A DNA stretch of 64,000 bases from Hygrocybe punicea (lineage: Eukaryota > Basidiomycota > Agaricomycetes > Agaricales > Hygrophoraceae). This document shows positions 34,025-45,617 of the stretch, piece after piece; the stretch's first letter is position 1; every line of letters begins with the position of its first letter. A program made the position numbers and the translations under genes. A model generated the notes under the pieces. It saw nothing but the letters and a program-made list of their open reading frames with translations, was not told the DNA's origin and did no database searches. The stretch is taken from NCBI GenBank assembly GCA_963556145.1, contig OY744468.1, positions 5,518,001 through 5,582,000 on the forward strand, given 5' to 3'.

Positions 34025-34396
34025 CACTGGATGCAAGCCATAGTATTTCAACTCAAAATATCTTGAAGTTATCTGGAAATTAATCCATATTACTTTGATA
34101 CATCATTGTAAGAAAAAGTTTAAAAACATTTGAATAATGTCAGTTCATTTTAAAGGAAGTTATCATAAAAATATCTTGAGTGCTATCTTGAAAGAAATAC
34201 AATTTCACAGTCTTTGAATATCTTTCTTTTCTTATAATTTTTATCATATCTTTATCATACCTTTTTCAGAAATATACAAAGAATATGCACTATATATTTA
34301 AATGTTCTCTGCAAATGACATGTTAAAATAATATGGATTACTTTCCAAATAATTTCAAGATATTTTTATTAGAAATATTATGGCTTGCATCCAGTG
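34025..34396. mobile_element. CACTG-ended MITE, copy 2
   Basis: The same element as 423-795, about 372 bp, with identical CACTGGATGCAAGCCATA ends and a 3-bp duplication CAA on both sides. It sits in the right arm of the foldback element and is therefore younger than that element. Confidence 0.92.
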
Positions 34397-34763
34397 CAAC
34401 ATATCACAAGAGTACTATACTATTTCACAATGTATCTTGAAAGGATTCAAAAGGTATTGTAGTAGTGGAAGTGGAACATCTTCATTACTGGTTCAATACT
34501 TTGATTCACCTTAGTCTGTACGTATTCTATCCAAACTATACAGTACATTGCTGTAGATACAGTAAAAGTAGTGAAACAAAAGGCTTGATCTTATTGAAAA
34601 GGTATGAGTAACATTTTCCTTCATACTTTCAGATGAATTTGAGCACAAGTATTGTATTTATGTCTGAATACTGTTACAATACCATGTTTAAATTATGGTA
34701 ATGATATTTAGTATACTTGTCAAGTACTTTCAAGATACTGTGTGACATGGTATGCTACTGTGC

Positions 34764-35600
34764 ACCCTGTGTGGTCGGAAAGTCAGAACAAGATGTTGGA
34801 GAATCAGAATGGTACAAGATAAAGAAAATGATAGGGAAAACATCCAGAAAGGTTTCTTGGATAAGAGAAATGAATAGGAGTTGATGGGATGGTGAAGAAA
34901 GACAGAAGAATGTGAAATTGAAACAAAGAGAAAGAAAGGATATTATATGGGCATGATATCATACTGGATAAAATCAGATAAATGATGGGGAGGTGAAATG
35001 AAGAGTGAAATGAAAGGAAATGAAATAGTATCTGACAGAAACGGTATCAGTCTGATATGAGATGGCTTTGTCCTGGTGGTGCAACAAGTTTGGGAGCGAT
35101 TGATAGTTGTTGAAAGGTGTTGGAAGAGTTCACAAATGTTCATAAGATCAGATGGTATTAGGATAGAATAAATGGAGAGTTAAAGTACATCCAATTCACA
35201 TATTCAGAGGATTGTATGGTGCATATCACCAGTTCTGTGAGGTCTGTTATTGTCAATTCTATAACAAAGGTCTGCTCCAGATTGAACTTACCATCTTATG
35301 GAGCACAATTCTCAAAGTTGTACTGAATGATAATAACCAACCTCATGACAATGCCAGACCCTTGATACTATACCCTGAATGCCCCCAAAAGCTTCAACAA
35401 ATTCCAAATGAGCGAGCCCTTTCAGCATATCTTTTCCATGAAACATGGGTCAGCTGGGATGGACAATTCCCACTTGAAGTGGTCCAGCCAACCTCAGCCG
35501 ACCAATATCTTTTCCCAAGGCAGATGGCTTGGCTAAGGCATACAGCTGGCCAGCTCGAGTGGGTTGGCCAACTGAGGGATATTTCCCCCAAACCTGGTGG
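34764..35600. other. No certain gene; one open frame at 35212-35619
   Basis: The 135-codon frame at 35212 (starting MYGAYHQFCEVCYCQFYN) has protein-like composition for about 90 codons but resembles nothing I know, and it runs into the minisatellite that follows. The rest of the stretch is featureless. Confidence 0.3.
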
Positions 35601-36500
35601 GGGTTTCAGCTTGCCATAAGGCATGGGTGGGCCAAGCGTCTGCCATATATTGGCTGCCCATCAGACATGGGTTGGCTGACCGTCTGCCATATATTGGCTG
35701 CCCATTAGACATGGATTGGCTAACCCATTGGAATATATTAGCTGCTCATTAGGCATGGGTTGGCTGACCCTCTGCCATATATTGGCTGCCCATCAGGCAT
35801 GGGTTGGCCAACCCTTGGCCATATGTTGGCTGCTCATCAGACATGGGTTGGCCGACCCATTGCAATGTATTGGCTGCCCATCGGGCATGGGTTGGCTGAT
35901 CCAACTGGATATATTGGCTGCCCATTAGGCATGGGTTGGCTGACCCTCTGCCATATATTGGATGCCCATCAGACATGGGTTGGCAGACCATTGCAATGTA
36001 TTAGCTGACCATTGGGCATGGTTTGGCTGATCCAACTGGATATATTGGCTGCCCATCAGAAGTGGGTTGGCTGCCCATCAGGCATGGGTTGGCTGACCCA
36101 ACTGGATATATTGGCTGCCCATCAGGAATGGGTTGGCCGTTCCATTATATTGGCCAGCCATTAGGCATGGGTTGGCCGACCCACTGGGCATATGGCCATC
36201 AAGCATGGGTTGGTGAACACAACTGGATATATTGGCTCACCATTAGGGGATGTGTTGGCCAACCTATTGGCATATATTGGCTGGCCATCAAACATCAGTT
36301 CACCAACACAGCTGGATATTGGCTGGCCATTATGCATGGGTTGGCCGACCCACTGGATATATTGGCTTGTCACCAGACATGGGTTGGCCAACCAACTGGA
36401 TATATTGGCTTGCCACCAGGCATGGGTTGGCTGACCCATTGGCTATATTGGCTGGCCATCAAGCATGGATTGGCTGACACAACTGGATATATCAGCTGGC
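35600..36500. repeat. ~55-bp minisatellite (GGCATGGGTTGGC)
   Basis: About sixteen units of roughly 52-58 bp with the order GGCATGGGTTGGC, TGACCCA, GGATATATTGGCTG, CCCATCA. All frames are partly open because the unit lacks stops, giving repetitive Trp/Gly/Pro-rich translations on both strands; these are not considered genes. Confidence 0.92.
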
Positions 36501-36573
36501 CACCAGGGGTTGTGCATCAAAAGTTCAGAACCAGGATCAGCTTTTCCTGGTCAACCAGTCTGAGGCAATACTA
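36500..36573. mobile_element. hAT-type MITE, right end only
   Basis: Read inward: TAGTATTGCCTCAGACTGG, then CCAGGAAAAGCTGATCCTG and TGATGCACAACC. This matches the ends of the palindromic MITE at 28763-28960. The left half is missing; the 55-bp minisatellite abuts it. Confidence 0.6.
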
Positions 36574-37190
36574 GCTACATGCAGGTTGCCTAGCTGGGGA
36601 CTCAGGTGGATTCACCCTCCCTGAATTCCTATTTGAAGACCCATGGTAGCAAGTGCTCATTGCTGAGGACCGGCCACCGATGGTTTGGCATGCAGGGATG
36701 CCACAATATTCACTAAAAAGTAATCCTTGAAAACAGTATTGTTAGTAATCAGGCAACAGCAATCCCTTACCTGAATGCACACATGACAAAGACAATACCT
36801 AACTATGGAAAAAGGCACATACCAAGTAAACAAAGTAGCCCTGTGAACTCAATGGACATGACCAACAAATTCCAAGGAAGCCACATACCAGTCATGCAAA
36901 TGACACTCCAGTATCTTTGGTTGTTGCCACGTAAAGATCCTGTTCTGTCATCAAAAGTGGTAGTGGTGGTATTGAGGTAAGATAAAATTTTCAACTGCAT
37001 TTGATGGGCTTGTAGTGATTTGTTCTGTTGAGGGTGTCACACATGTAGACACACTTTGTTGATGATCATATGATACACATGATAGACACATGATATGCAC
37101 GTGATATGCACGTGATACACGTGGCTCAACTTTCTGACCAAAGTTAATGGTATATGTATCTACATAGGTTACGAAATAAAATAATAATGG
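36574..37190. other. No gene recognised
   Basis: Mixed sequence with short repeats of GATATGCACGTGATA (about 37080-37125). No coding signal or element ends are clear. Confidence 0.35.
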
Positions 37191-39665
37191 GGGGATTCCC
37201 CACATATCACACTTGCCCTCCCCTTGCTGTTGTGGGTGCCGGTGTTGGTTCTGTTGCTCCTGCTGCTGCTGCCATTCCCAGTCCTGCTGCTGCTGCTGAA
37301 CTTGGGCCATCTACTTCCTCCTGTCCTCGTCCTCGCTGTCCTTGCTATCTTCGTTGTCTGTCTTTCATTGCCCCCATCCCCATACCTGTACTCACTGCCA
37401 TCCTCATCCTCTTCCTCGGCGTCCTCATCCCCGTCGTCCTTGCCCCTGCCATCCTCGTCCTCATCCTTGCCCCCTTGTACTTATCATCCTTGCCCTTGTT
37501 GTCCCCGTCCTTGCCATCCCTGTGCTTGTTGTCCCTGTCCTCCTCCTCGTCCTTGTGTGGTGGCACATGGCAGTTGGCCCCATTCCCATTTGTGTTGTCG
37601 TTGCTGTCCCATTTGCCATACTGTTTGCTGTCCTGTTTGCTGTCCTGTTCTTGCTGTGTCCATCTTCGTTGTCCCCGTTGCGGTTGTCCTTGTTGTCCTG
37701 GCTTCGTGGTCCTCGTCCCCCTGTCCTGGTCATCCTCGTTTCCATTGTCCATTTTCCTCATTCCCGTTTCCGTTAGTGTTGCCGTAGTTCGGTTCTGAAC
37801 CTAGCCGAACCCGGTTCAAACCCCGAACCGAACCCTAGGTTCAGTCTAAGTTCAGCCAAGTGCTGAACCGGACCGCGGGTTCAGTTCTGGGTTTCGAGGC
37901 CTGCCGGATTTCCTGAATGGCTCCAAACCGCGTCCAAACCGCGAACGCGGATATTTTTAAGGTATTTATTTCATTTCTTTTTCACATTCCTTTACTTACT
38001 TTTTCGTGTTAAATGGTATCATGTGACCGTTACAGGTAGCTTTCTTCACCAACATGCAACAACGCAAGGCCAATGAACGCGACACAATGTCGCATTCATG
38101 AACACAGGTACGTATTTTACTTTCCTGAACTTTACTAATGTTGCCTGCTACAGGAAGCTTGACCGCGACCGCAGTGTGACCACACCCACGGCCGCGAGAT
38201 GACCACCCAACGCCAACCCAATGCCAACGGACGCGCGACAGCTGCAACACCACCACCACCACCACCACCACCAGCGGCGGCAACAACAACGGCAACGACA
38301 ACCACGACGGCCAGCAGCAGCAGCAGCAATGCCGGCAGCAGCAGCAGTGGCAATGGCAACGGCAACGGCAGCGGCAGCAGCAACGGCCACGACAGCAGCG
38401 GCAGCAGTGGCAGCAGCAATGGCGACGGCAGCAGGAGCAGCGCCGGCAGCGGCAGCAACGACGGCAGCAACGACGGCAGCAACGACGGCAGCAGCAGTAT
38501 CAGCAGCAACGGCGGCAACAGCAGCAACGGCGGCAACAGCAGCAGCCGTGGCAGCAACACCACCACAACCATACCACCGCCCCGACGAGGACAACGGTTG
38601 GCAGCAGCAGCGCCGGCAATGCCACGCAGGGACCACGGGACAAGACCCCCCGTCCCTCCACATCCCTTGGGGACACCGGAGGGCTCCCCCGCACCCATCT
38701 ACCTCGCGAAGTGCAGCGCCGTATCTATTGATACGCGCCTGCCATTCACGAGGAGAACGGATGGGGTGAGCCCACCTCGGTCTGGGTTTCAGACCGCGTC
38801 TGAACCCAGACCAAACGCGAAGAGACGGTTCGACGCCGTCTGGGTCTGGGTTTGGCCATGCGCCAAACCGGACCCGAAGTTCAGTTCGCGGTTCTGCCAA
38901 AAAGGGTCGGAACTGGACCGAACTGAACTTCGGCAACACTAGTTTCCGTGCCTGTCCTCCTCACCATCCTCATCTTTGTTCCCCCTGCCCATTGTTGTCT
39001 TCCCATTGTTGTAGTTCCCAGTCTCATTCCCATTCCTGCAATCGCGTTTCTGACAACACGCGTCACCGCCAACCTCGCAACCACGCACCTCGAACGCGTT
39101 ACCACCAACAATACACAGTGAAAGCAAAAAGGAGCAGCGCGGGATGGTGCACCCACCCCCACTGCCAAAGGTGAGTTTCTTACTTATTTATACATCTATA
39201 ACTAACTGTAACTAACACCAGGCTCACCCAACAACACCAGCAACAATGCCAACACCCACACCAACAAAGCCCACGCACCTACGCCAACGCACCCACACCA
39301 ACGCACCCACACCAATGCACCCACGCCAATGCACCTACGCCAATGCCAATGCCAATGCATCTTTGCCAACGCCATCGACAGTGCCAGCACCACCCGCCCA
39401 ACTCACCTTGCGGACACGCACCACCACGTCAATTGACATCGGCATTGCATCTGCGAGGTAATGGGGGAAAGGTGGTGCCCAGGCACCACAATGATGTTGC
39501 GGGTACAGACTGTACCCGTGACCTGTGTCTAATTCCGGGACCCGCGGGGCCCCGCCAGTCAACCCACATCCAACCCGTACCTGTGGCAGCGGGTACGGGT
39601 ATTAGCCAGGTCGGGTACGGGTTGGCAAAAATTACCCGTGGGTAACCCGTGCCTATCCCTACTCT
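37190..39665. mobile_element. Older hAT-type element, right end intact, split by a nested copy
   Basis: The right end read inward is TAGGGATAGGCACGGGTTAC, with GGGTA-rich subterminal DNA as in the 26218 and 47624 elements. The interior on the minus strand (37270-37765) is the same kind of GGACAACGAGGA low-complexity sequence as in 26218-27541. The 37774-38941 element is nested in it. The left end could not be found; 37190 is only the approximate start of similar sequence. Confidence 0.5.
37774..38941. mobile_element. hAT-type non-autonomous element, nested
   Basis: Ends TAGTGTTGCCGTAGTTCGG and, inward from the right, TAGTGTTGCCGAAGTTCAG. They are flanked by a perfect 8-bp duplication GTTTCCGT (37766-37773 and 38942-38949). 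Subterminal DNA is rich in GGTTC/GAACC. The interior holds (CAG/GCA/GGC)n repeats open in several frames on both strands (38230-38560) and a CCTCGCGAA/TATTGATA palindrome at 38701-38755. No transposase is seen. Confidence 0.9.
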
Positions 39666-39688
39666 CTTCCATACCACCACTATCAACG

Positions 39689-40142
39689 ATGACAATGCCT
39701 GATATCACTTTGGTTACTCGTACTTCAGTTGACTTCGATGCTATAGAGGATTCACTATCGTTTGTTATCGATACAACACCCTTGGGCTTTGGACCGAAAG
39801 CCGACTTTTATATCGCATTACTTCAGTATCAAGTCAGATGTGAAAGTGGTGGTGACATTTACACACGTTGGGAGTTTACAGAGAAGACTCTGGTTGCAGA
39901 TAGGTGGTATAATATCGGATTGTTGATGGAGGTGGAGAAAAACAGGGAAAGCGGAAATGAGGTAAGTGACGCAATTCGTTTTATAAGTACATAACTGATG
40001 GTAGTTAGATATCGATTGGTATGGTGGAAAAGGCGATGATAGTAGGTTAATATTGGAACCAATGCTCATGGACACTCACTCCTGGAACAACAATCCTTAT
40101 GATACTACCAGAGTTTGCACAAGCAGGAACGATAGAAGTTAA
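39689..40142 (+). CDS. Unknown family A gene of the repeated multi-gene unit
   Basis: Exons 39689-39961 and 40005-40142 join in phase across a 43-bp GT-AG intron and give 136 aa, starting MTMPDITLVTRTSVDFDAI. The sequence alternates hydrophobic and polar residues (FYIALLQYQVRCESGG, LVADRWYNIGLLMEV), suggesting a beta-rich fold. Near the 3' end another frame looks better (ILMILPEFAQAGTIEVKVII, to about 40160), so a small frameshift may have damaged the tail. No known domain is recognised. It begins right after a shared leader (TACCACCACTATCAACGA) and is followed by a spacer repeat. Confidence 0.5.
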
Positions 40143-40237
40143 GGTTATCATTATAGGTTGACAACAAGTAGGTAAGTAAAAGGACAAAAGTTCGAATTGA
40201 AAGCTTGAAGTATTAGTGAAAAGCTGATAACAACTAT

Positions 40238-40372
40238 TAGAAACATATCCAACTAGGAGGGAAGTAATAGAGAGTTGGGGGGAGACAGAGGAGAATTACG
40301 ACGAACATTAACTGTGGAACATTCTAAAAGGTTCACTAGTGAAACCAACTGGTTTGAGGACCGCAGGGCTGA
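40238..40372. repeat. Spacer repeat R1 (also at 46803-46940)
   Basis: About 135 bp starting AGAAACATATCC, with GGAGGGAAGTAATAGAGAG in the middle, and ending GAAACCAACTGGTT, GAGGACCGCAGGGC. The copy at 46803-46940 is nearly identical. The ending GGACCGCAGGGC recurs a third time at 41085-41097. It lies between small genes of different families. Confidence 0.75.
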
Positions 40373-40491
40373 TTAGACCCATAGATAGTCATAGATACCT
40401 AAATAAGCCCAAAAAGGATGAACTGGTTCGCCCCAATGTTTGGTTATGTTAGGCAAACCCTCTAGTCCTAAATCGCATAGGATGTTTCTCG

Positions 40492-40949
40492 ATGTCGCCA
40501 ATCGTATTTACCAAAGGTTTACGTGTACACTATGTGACTGTGGATGACTACGATCATATTCTGCTGGCTATAGCGATGGTACCATTGGATTCAGCAGGGA
40601 ATATAAAAAGTTTCGTACATATTGTTGTCAGAGATTTCATACAATTACATTAATGTACTGTCAGGAAATACCACGAATGGATACAACGATGGGGAACTGG
40701 GATAAATTTGGATTGGTTGGTGACAGCAATGACACTGACTACTGGTCGTACAGATTTTACATGATGGGCTGTGCGGAGAGAACGACAAGGGAGTTCACGC
40801 AGGCGATGAGAAACCAGGCATCGGACTGGGTTATTTATGGGGGGATATATATTTGTGATAGAGGATCATTGATGGCAGTAACGACAATGGGGACGATATG
40901 TATATTTCAAGTACTACAAGAAGTACAATCGACAGATGAATTGGATTGA
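40492..40949 (+). CDS. Unknown family B gene(s) of the repeated unit
   Basis: The first frame (40492-40653, 53 aa) starts MSPIVFTKGLRVHYVTVDDY and ends VVRDFIQLH. The second frame (40653-40949, 98 aa) reads DTDYWSYRFYMMGCAERTTR, then NQASDWVIYGGIYICDRG, ending QSTDELD. They overlap by one base in different frames, so they may be one gene with a frameshift or missed intron. The VDDYDH motif also appears in the family D protein at 47060, the only similarity seen between families. No known domain is recognised. Confidence 0.45.
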
Positions 40950-41090
40950 TCGTCTAGGACGAGAGTTCGGAGAAGGAACAGAAGGGAGGAGAGAGAGAGA
41001 AGGGCAACACCATACGACAGGGAGATAGATGATATTAGAGAAGGAGTACTCGGTCTTTAGGTAGCTAGATTTAGTATACCGGAGGACCGC

Positions 41091-41172
41091 AGGGCTGGAT
41101 AATCCTGGCTCCAAGTTTCATTATACAAGAGATGTTTATACTTTGACACGCTACACCAAACACTGTACGTCA
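41091..41172. repeat. Spacer repeat R2 (also at 46695-46770)
   Basis: Starts GGATAATCCTGGCTCCAAGT, then ATACAAGAGATGTTTATACT, and ends CACCAAACACTGTAC. The second copy lies at about 46695-46770. Both lie in gene-free spacers of the multi-gene unit. Confidence 0.75.
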
Positions 41173-42113
41173 TAATTGGCGCTGTTTGACAGCTCCAGCC
41201 TCATGCCCATTGGAGTCTCAACCCTGCGAATCTTTTTCTGATCTTCACACGATCAGGCCCTGGCGGTCCTGCTAAATAATTAGTTTCAAGTGAGTAAATA
41301 ATAGTTTCATCAAATAAGTCCAAATCCGTTTCACTACTCACCTTCAGTCTTTAAAAGCCAACACTTTATGAACTTCTCCTCCATCAGATTCCTTGTATCC
41401 CATTCGGAATCTATACATATCAAACTCTTATAACAATCATACAAACATATCAACCAGTGAATTACTAACCGTAGCTTGTTTCGATATACATTCACCCCAT
41501 AATTCACCCGATGATTAACATCACCGAAGTTGTCGTACCCAGCACCACACAAATAAATCGTCTTCTTTGCAGCCTTGAACTCTTCTGATGATTCTGATCT
41601 TGGTCTCCCAAGCTTTATCGATAACGAACTCAGCATCCGTAGTCTGTCTCGGTCTCCCCCCAACGTCTACCAACATAACTACATCATAAACCTTCTTATC
41701 ATTTCATTTGAATTTCGCTCCAAGGAAGCTTTGTATCCTGTCGTCGTTCCACCTGAACCAGTCGAGTATACATTCGTACGCCTGCGATATAAGATAGGGC
41801 TGGTCAGGGGTACACCCGCAGTGCTCTGGGGCTGTACTCGGACCCGTACCCGTCACGGGTACGTACCCGAGGCCAAAAGTACGGGTATGGCACGGGTTTT
41901 GCAGGGGTACAGGAAGAAACATGCAAAATACCCCATTTTTACCTGTTTTTGGTGGTTTTTATGGTTATTGTGGACGGAATACTGGCCGGATCCCTTTAGT
42001 ATAAAGGTACACAATGTGCTTTGTAGTTCGCTCTAAATTGAAGAGAGGAGAAGAGAAGGGGGAGGGAAATTTCAAGATAGTAAATAATGTAAAATTGTTT
42101 GTGATAATTGATA

Positions 42114-42440
42114 TCAACGATTTTCGTCAAGGGATAATAACATAACTTCGAACAAAGTGGATAGTGCAGGTAAAGGCAATTGTTTGAGAATGGAATTGTG
42201 AAAAAAAATGGAATGGGGCGTATGCCATGCTAGAAGACGATCACTAGCGACAACGTGAGGACATAAAACGGAAGGAGTAATAGTACAATCTTTCTTAGGT
42301 CTCCTAGGCTTTTTAATCGTTCGACCACCGGATGCTTGCGACATGCCCCTGCGAATACTACCAGCCAGAGCAGTAGAAGTGGGGACAGACATCAGGGCCT
42401 CGTTAGCACTTGCCAACGATGTTGGGGGGAGGGTTGATCT
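42114..42440 (-). pseudogene. Tyrosine recombinase, N-terminal remnant
   Basis: The frame reads LCPHVVASDRLLAWHTPHS and ALSTLFEVMLLSLDENR, then stops. In the complete mushroom DIRS-like elements the recombinase begins with a similar (V)LASDRLxxW-TPH block and continues through an NYGAGL motif to the catalytic R-H-R-Y residues. None of the catalytic part remains here. It follows the RNase H frame by a short spacer or intron. Confidence 0.6.
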
Positions 42441-44377
42441 AAACATGCAAAAGAAAATTGTCAAGCTCCAACGGGAGCGCAATGAGAAGCGGGAATCTAG
42501 AACTGGGGGGACCCAAGACGCCGCAGGAAATGGGATCAGCCAGGTTTGTATCTGAGGGAACGTATTCGAAGGATAAAGAGATGTTTCTGTCGATGAGAAG
42601 AATGTCGGTTTGACAAATGGAAAGGTTGACCATGAAATTGCGACCGCGACCTTTGGAAAAGGCACCGATGACGCCCTCGTTGTCACTGCGAATGAGTACA
42701 TCGACATCGCGTGTACCTTGCGCTTCCAAGGCTAGGCAAGCGATCTCCACCGCAACGGCTTCGAGCCAGCCTATGTCTCTGCCGGGCCCCCGCCAATTTG
42801 GGAAGAGTTGCCAAGCATCCCATTGATTGTTGATTAACAAACCGATACCCCAGCTCGTAGAGGCATCGACCCAGATACCGAAGTCTGAGGTTGGTCCTTT
42901 CAGGGTGAGGGAACGAGTATGTGGGAAGGAGAGGATATTCGACCAGTGGGCGAGATCAGATAAAACGGAAGATGGAACCCAGCGAGGGGCCCATTTGTTC
43001 GAGAAGGAGGATGCGAAGGCGTATAGTGAGGACAAGTAGGAGCGGCCAGAGGTGTAGACAAAAACAATGTGTGAGAGAGAGCTGCTGATGGAGAGAACTT
43101 CTTTTTCGGGGGCTCGTTGATTTTTGTAGTTGTCAATGAAAGTGTCCACACGTTTTTTGAACTTTAAACGTTTTGGCTCGGTCAGCGAAACAGTACGATC
43201 AGGGAGGCTCCAAAAGAAGCCAACGTAGGAGAAAGTGGGAAGAAAGTCTTGGCCTTTCGCGGCATGCCAAGGGACACCGAGTATAGCGATACTTTCGATC
43301 ATGGAAGTTCGATCGTAGCGATAGATGTAAGGGGAGAAAGAACTGTTGTCGGAGATTCCCCCGTCAATGGGAAATCTGAAACAAACGTAGTCGTCTACCC
43401 ATTTGATTGTGGGAGAAACGTCAACGGCATGCCATATGTCTGTGACAGCATCGGCAACTTGGCCGTGATTACTGCCAGCGGTGGCAGCACCGAAAATGTG
43501 ACAATGATCGATCCAAAATTGATTGTTGACACTTACGACTTGTGCCGCTTTATGAGGGGGCCATAACAGGACTGTGCGATAGGCGCCCTCGACATCGAGG
43601 ACACATGCTTCCGCTCCAGCGGGTGCGTTCGCGACCTGCGAATGATGTAATGAGCATGGCTTGGTGAGAGCACAATGCTAGCGAAAAAGGGGAATGGATG
43701 CGAAATGGGCATCATTGTAATGAATGGGAAGATGCTCTGGCATCGTGAGAAATGGGGTGTGAACATGGGAATGAAAGGGGATAATGGGAAAGGAATGGTG
43801 AAAGGAAAGGAAGGATGCGTACGATGTCCGCAGCATCATTGGCTGTGCCCCAACGAGTGGGAAAGTCGTCTGAGTTGAGCATGTCGTTGATGGAAATGCC
43901 GGGTGATCCTTTGAAGGATAAATTGCGGCATATTCGTTTCTTGTCGGGTTTGCCGTCTTCTCCGGGAATAATGGCGACTTGAATGGGGGACGAACGGAAG
44001 GGGCCAAGTATGGTTTCGACTTCGGAGAGGGTGTATGGACCAGACATGCGCTGAAGCACGACTTTGCTTGCAAAGTATTCGAGGATAGCAGGTATGTGTT
44101 CGTCGACGGAAAAGTGATTTGGCGGTGTGTAAGTCTCAGTGATGGGAGGTAGGTCGCCTAGTGGGAAACCGTGAGATATTTTGTGGGGCAGGTCGGGGTA
44201 GGTATTAAGCAGAGAATGTGTTGTTAGCATCGAAAGGAAAGCATCGGCATGGTATGGGGTCACAATACGATCACGTTCCGAGACCGAGACCAGCGGTGGC
44301 ATGATGATTGGGGTCGCCACAGATGGAGCAGATGTGGCAAGAGGAGTGATTTTTGGTGCAACGATTTCCTGGGCCAT
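42439..44377 (-). CDS. Reverse transcriptase-RNase H of the DIRS-like element
   Basis: Exon 1 runs from 44377 to about 43823 (starting MAQEIVAPKITPLATSAPS), ending at GTACGC; exon 2 starts after CGCAG at about 43638. The coding frame is VLDVEGAYRTVLLWPPHKA (a palm motif) and IKWVDDYVCFRFP (the DD catalytic pair). RNase H follows: GIWVDASTSWGIGLLI, WLEAVAVEIACLALEA, VLIRSDNEGVIGAFSKG and YVPSDTNLADPIS, giving the D-E-D-D residues. The frame ends FLLHV. It overlaps the gag 3' end by about 100 bp in a different frame. No internal stop is seen after splicing. Confidence 0.75.
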
Positions 44378-45617
44378 AAATGTTGAAGTTTATACAGATG
44401 GATGCACCTGTGAGTTTGACTGTAAATTTTTTGTCGGTCCATTTTGCGAAGACAGGAGATTTGTTCTCGGTGGTGATGTATGTACAAGCGTGAAATTTGT
44501 GGCCAGGCCTACCGCAGATGAGGCAAGTACCGGCGCCGGGCATGTCAATCTTGCCTTCGCGAAAGGGTTTGCCATCTTTGCGAACGCTAGCGGTTTTGGA
44601 TGAAGAAGGGTATGGCTGATAACGGGATTCGGAACGATCAAGTCCTCCTCGACGTAGGCGTTCGAGGTCTTCATGCTGTTCAGAACGAAAGATTTCAGCT
44701 TTGACGGATTCAAAACGATTAAGATATCGGTCTTCGTTGAAAGTACGGGGATCGTAGGAGGCTTCTTGACGTTGTTCTTTGTCGAAGGCTTTGATAGCTC
44801 GAAAGTTCAAGGTGAAATGGGGCTGTGTACGTAAGAATTTGTAATGAGAGCTGGAACGTTGATGGAACTCTTGATCGCCGTAGAGACCTTGGAATTCGAG
44901 AAGGTTTTGATATGCCTCGTGGAATTCGGATATGGAAATATCATCCTCGTCGGGAAATTGAGTTAAGTCTAAAATCGTGGCTTTGGATCCAGATATGGTA
45001 GTGATCTTTTTCATGGAAAGCGAGGCGGAATTTTTCCAAAGTTTGTCAGTGGAGGCAGAAGTGAACATGGAAAGCGGGATATGATGTTTGGACTTAGCGA
45101 GAGTGATTATATGCGGGTGAACGCGGAATTCGACAGAAGTGCGAGATTCGACAGGACGCTCATTGGCGGTGGAGAACAGGATTTCAGGAGCGGGAATAGC
45201 AAATTCGGGGTCGACAGATTTTTCGGTATCGTTCAGCAGTAAGGTAGAGATTAGTTTTTTTGATCGCGGAGTCATTTTGAGAACCTCAGAGAGGATATTC
45301 GAGACAGAGCTAGGTAGTGAATTTTCTCCGAAGTTGCCGGAGTCATCTGGGTTGAATGGAGGAAGTAAGCGTGGGAATCTGAGATTGCCGTTAGAGTCTA
45401 GCTCGTCGAGGTCTAGCAGCGGTTCGTGTTCTTCCATGACGTCTTGGAAGTTGGGATCGTCTCTCTGCGAGTCTCTTAGTAGATTTCTAGCAGTGATAGC
45501 AGCATTTTCTTTTATAGCTTCTTCGCACGTTATGGGTCTAGAGGAACTAGCGTCGAATGGGAAGAGGTTTGATATGTCTTTACCAGCAATGCCTCTCGGA
45601 GCGGTTCCAGAAGTCAT
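44271..45617 (-). CDS. Gag-like protein of the DIRS-like element
   Basis: The chosen start is MTSGTAPRGIAGKDISNLF at 45617; the frame is open further upstream, to 45722. The product is about 448 aa. A zinc-knuckle-like CLICGRPGHKFHACTY lies near residue 375, and a second Cys/His group (CHICSICGDPNHHA) is at the C-terminus. The middle holds ISEFHEAYQNLLEFQ and HFTLNFRAIKAFDKEQRQ, typical of gag-like proteins of this group. It should package the element RNA. The frame is intact. Confidence 0.75.
   Translation of the reverse strand: MTSGTAPRGIAGKDISNLFPFDASSSRPITCEEAIKENAAITARNLLRDSQRDDPNFQDVMEEHEPLLDLDELDSNGNLRFPRLLPPFNPDDSGNFGENSLPSSVSNILSEVLKMTPRSKKLISTLLLNDTEKSVDPEFAIPAPEILFSTANERPVESRTSVEFRVHPHIITLAKSKHHIPLSMFTSASTDKLWKNSASLSMKKITTISGSKATILDLTQFPDEDDISISEFHEAYQNLLEFQGLYGDQEFHQRSSSHYKFLRTQPHFTLNFRAIKAFDKEQRQEASYDPRTFNEDRYLNRFESVKAEIFRSEQHEDLERLRRGGLDRSESRYQPYPSSSKTASVRKDGKPFREGKIDMPGAGTCLICGRPGHKFHACTYITTENKSPVFAKWTDKKFTVKLTGASICINFNIYGPGNRCTKNHSSCHICSICGDPNHHATAGLGLGT

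Larger units (their letters stand above)
32867..34763. mobile_element. 1.9-kb foldback element with ~400-bp inverted arms
   Basis: The left arm (32867 to about 33265) is the reverse complement of the right arm (about 33750-34763). Shared blocks include CATGTCACACAGTATCTTG near the tips, CTCTAAATGTATTGCAAAAG, and CCGGGAAATTGGGAATC at the inner edge. The right arm is longer because a MITE (34025-34396) and about 200 bp of other DNA lie in it. The centre is a minisatellite. No transposase is present. No target duplication is clear, so the exact tips are approximate. Confidence 0.75.

Noticed and set aside
35716..36574. Long overlapping open frames on both strands (Trp/Gly-rich)
   Set aside because: They cross a ~55-bp minisatellite whose unit happens to lack stops; the translations repeat with the DNA unit and exist in several frames.
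38135..38942. Ala-, Ser/Gly- and Leu/Pro-rich frames of 180-263 codons on both strands
   Set aside because: They are shadows of (CAG/GGC)n repeats in the 37774-38941 element and extend through its terminal repeats.
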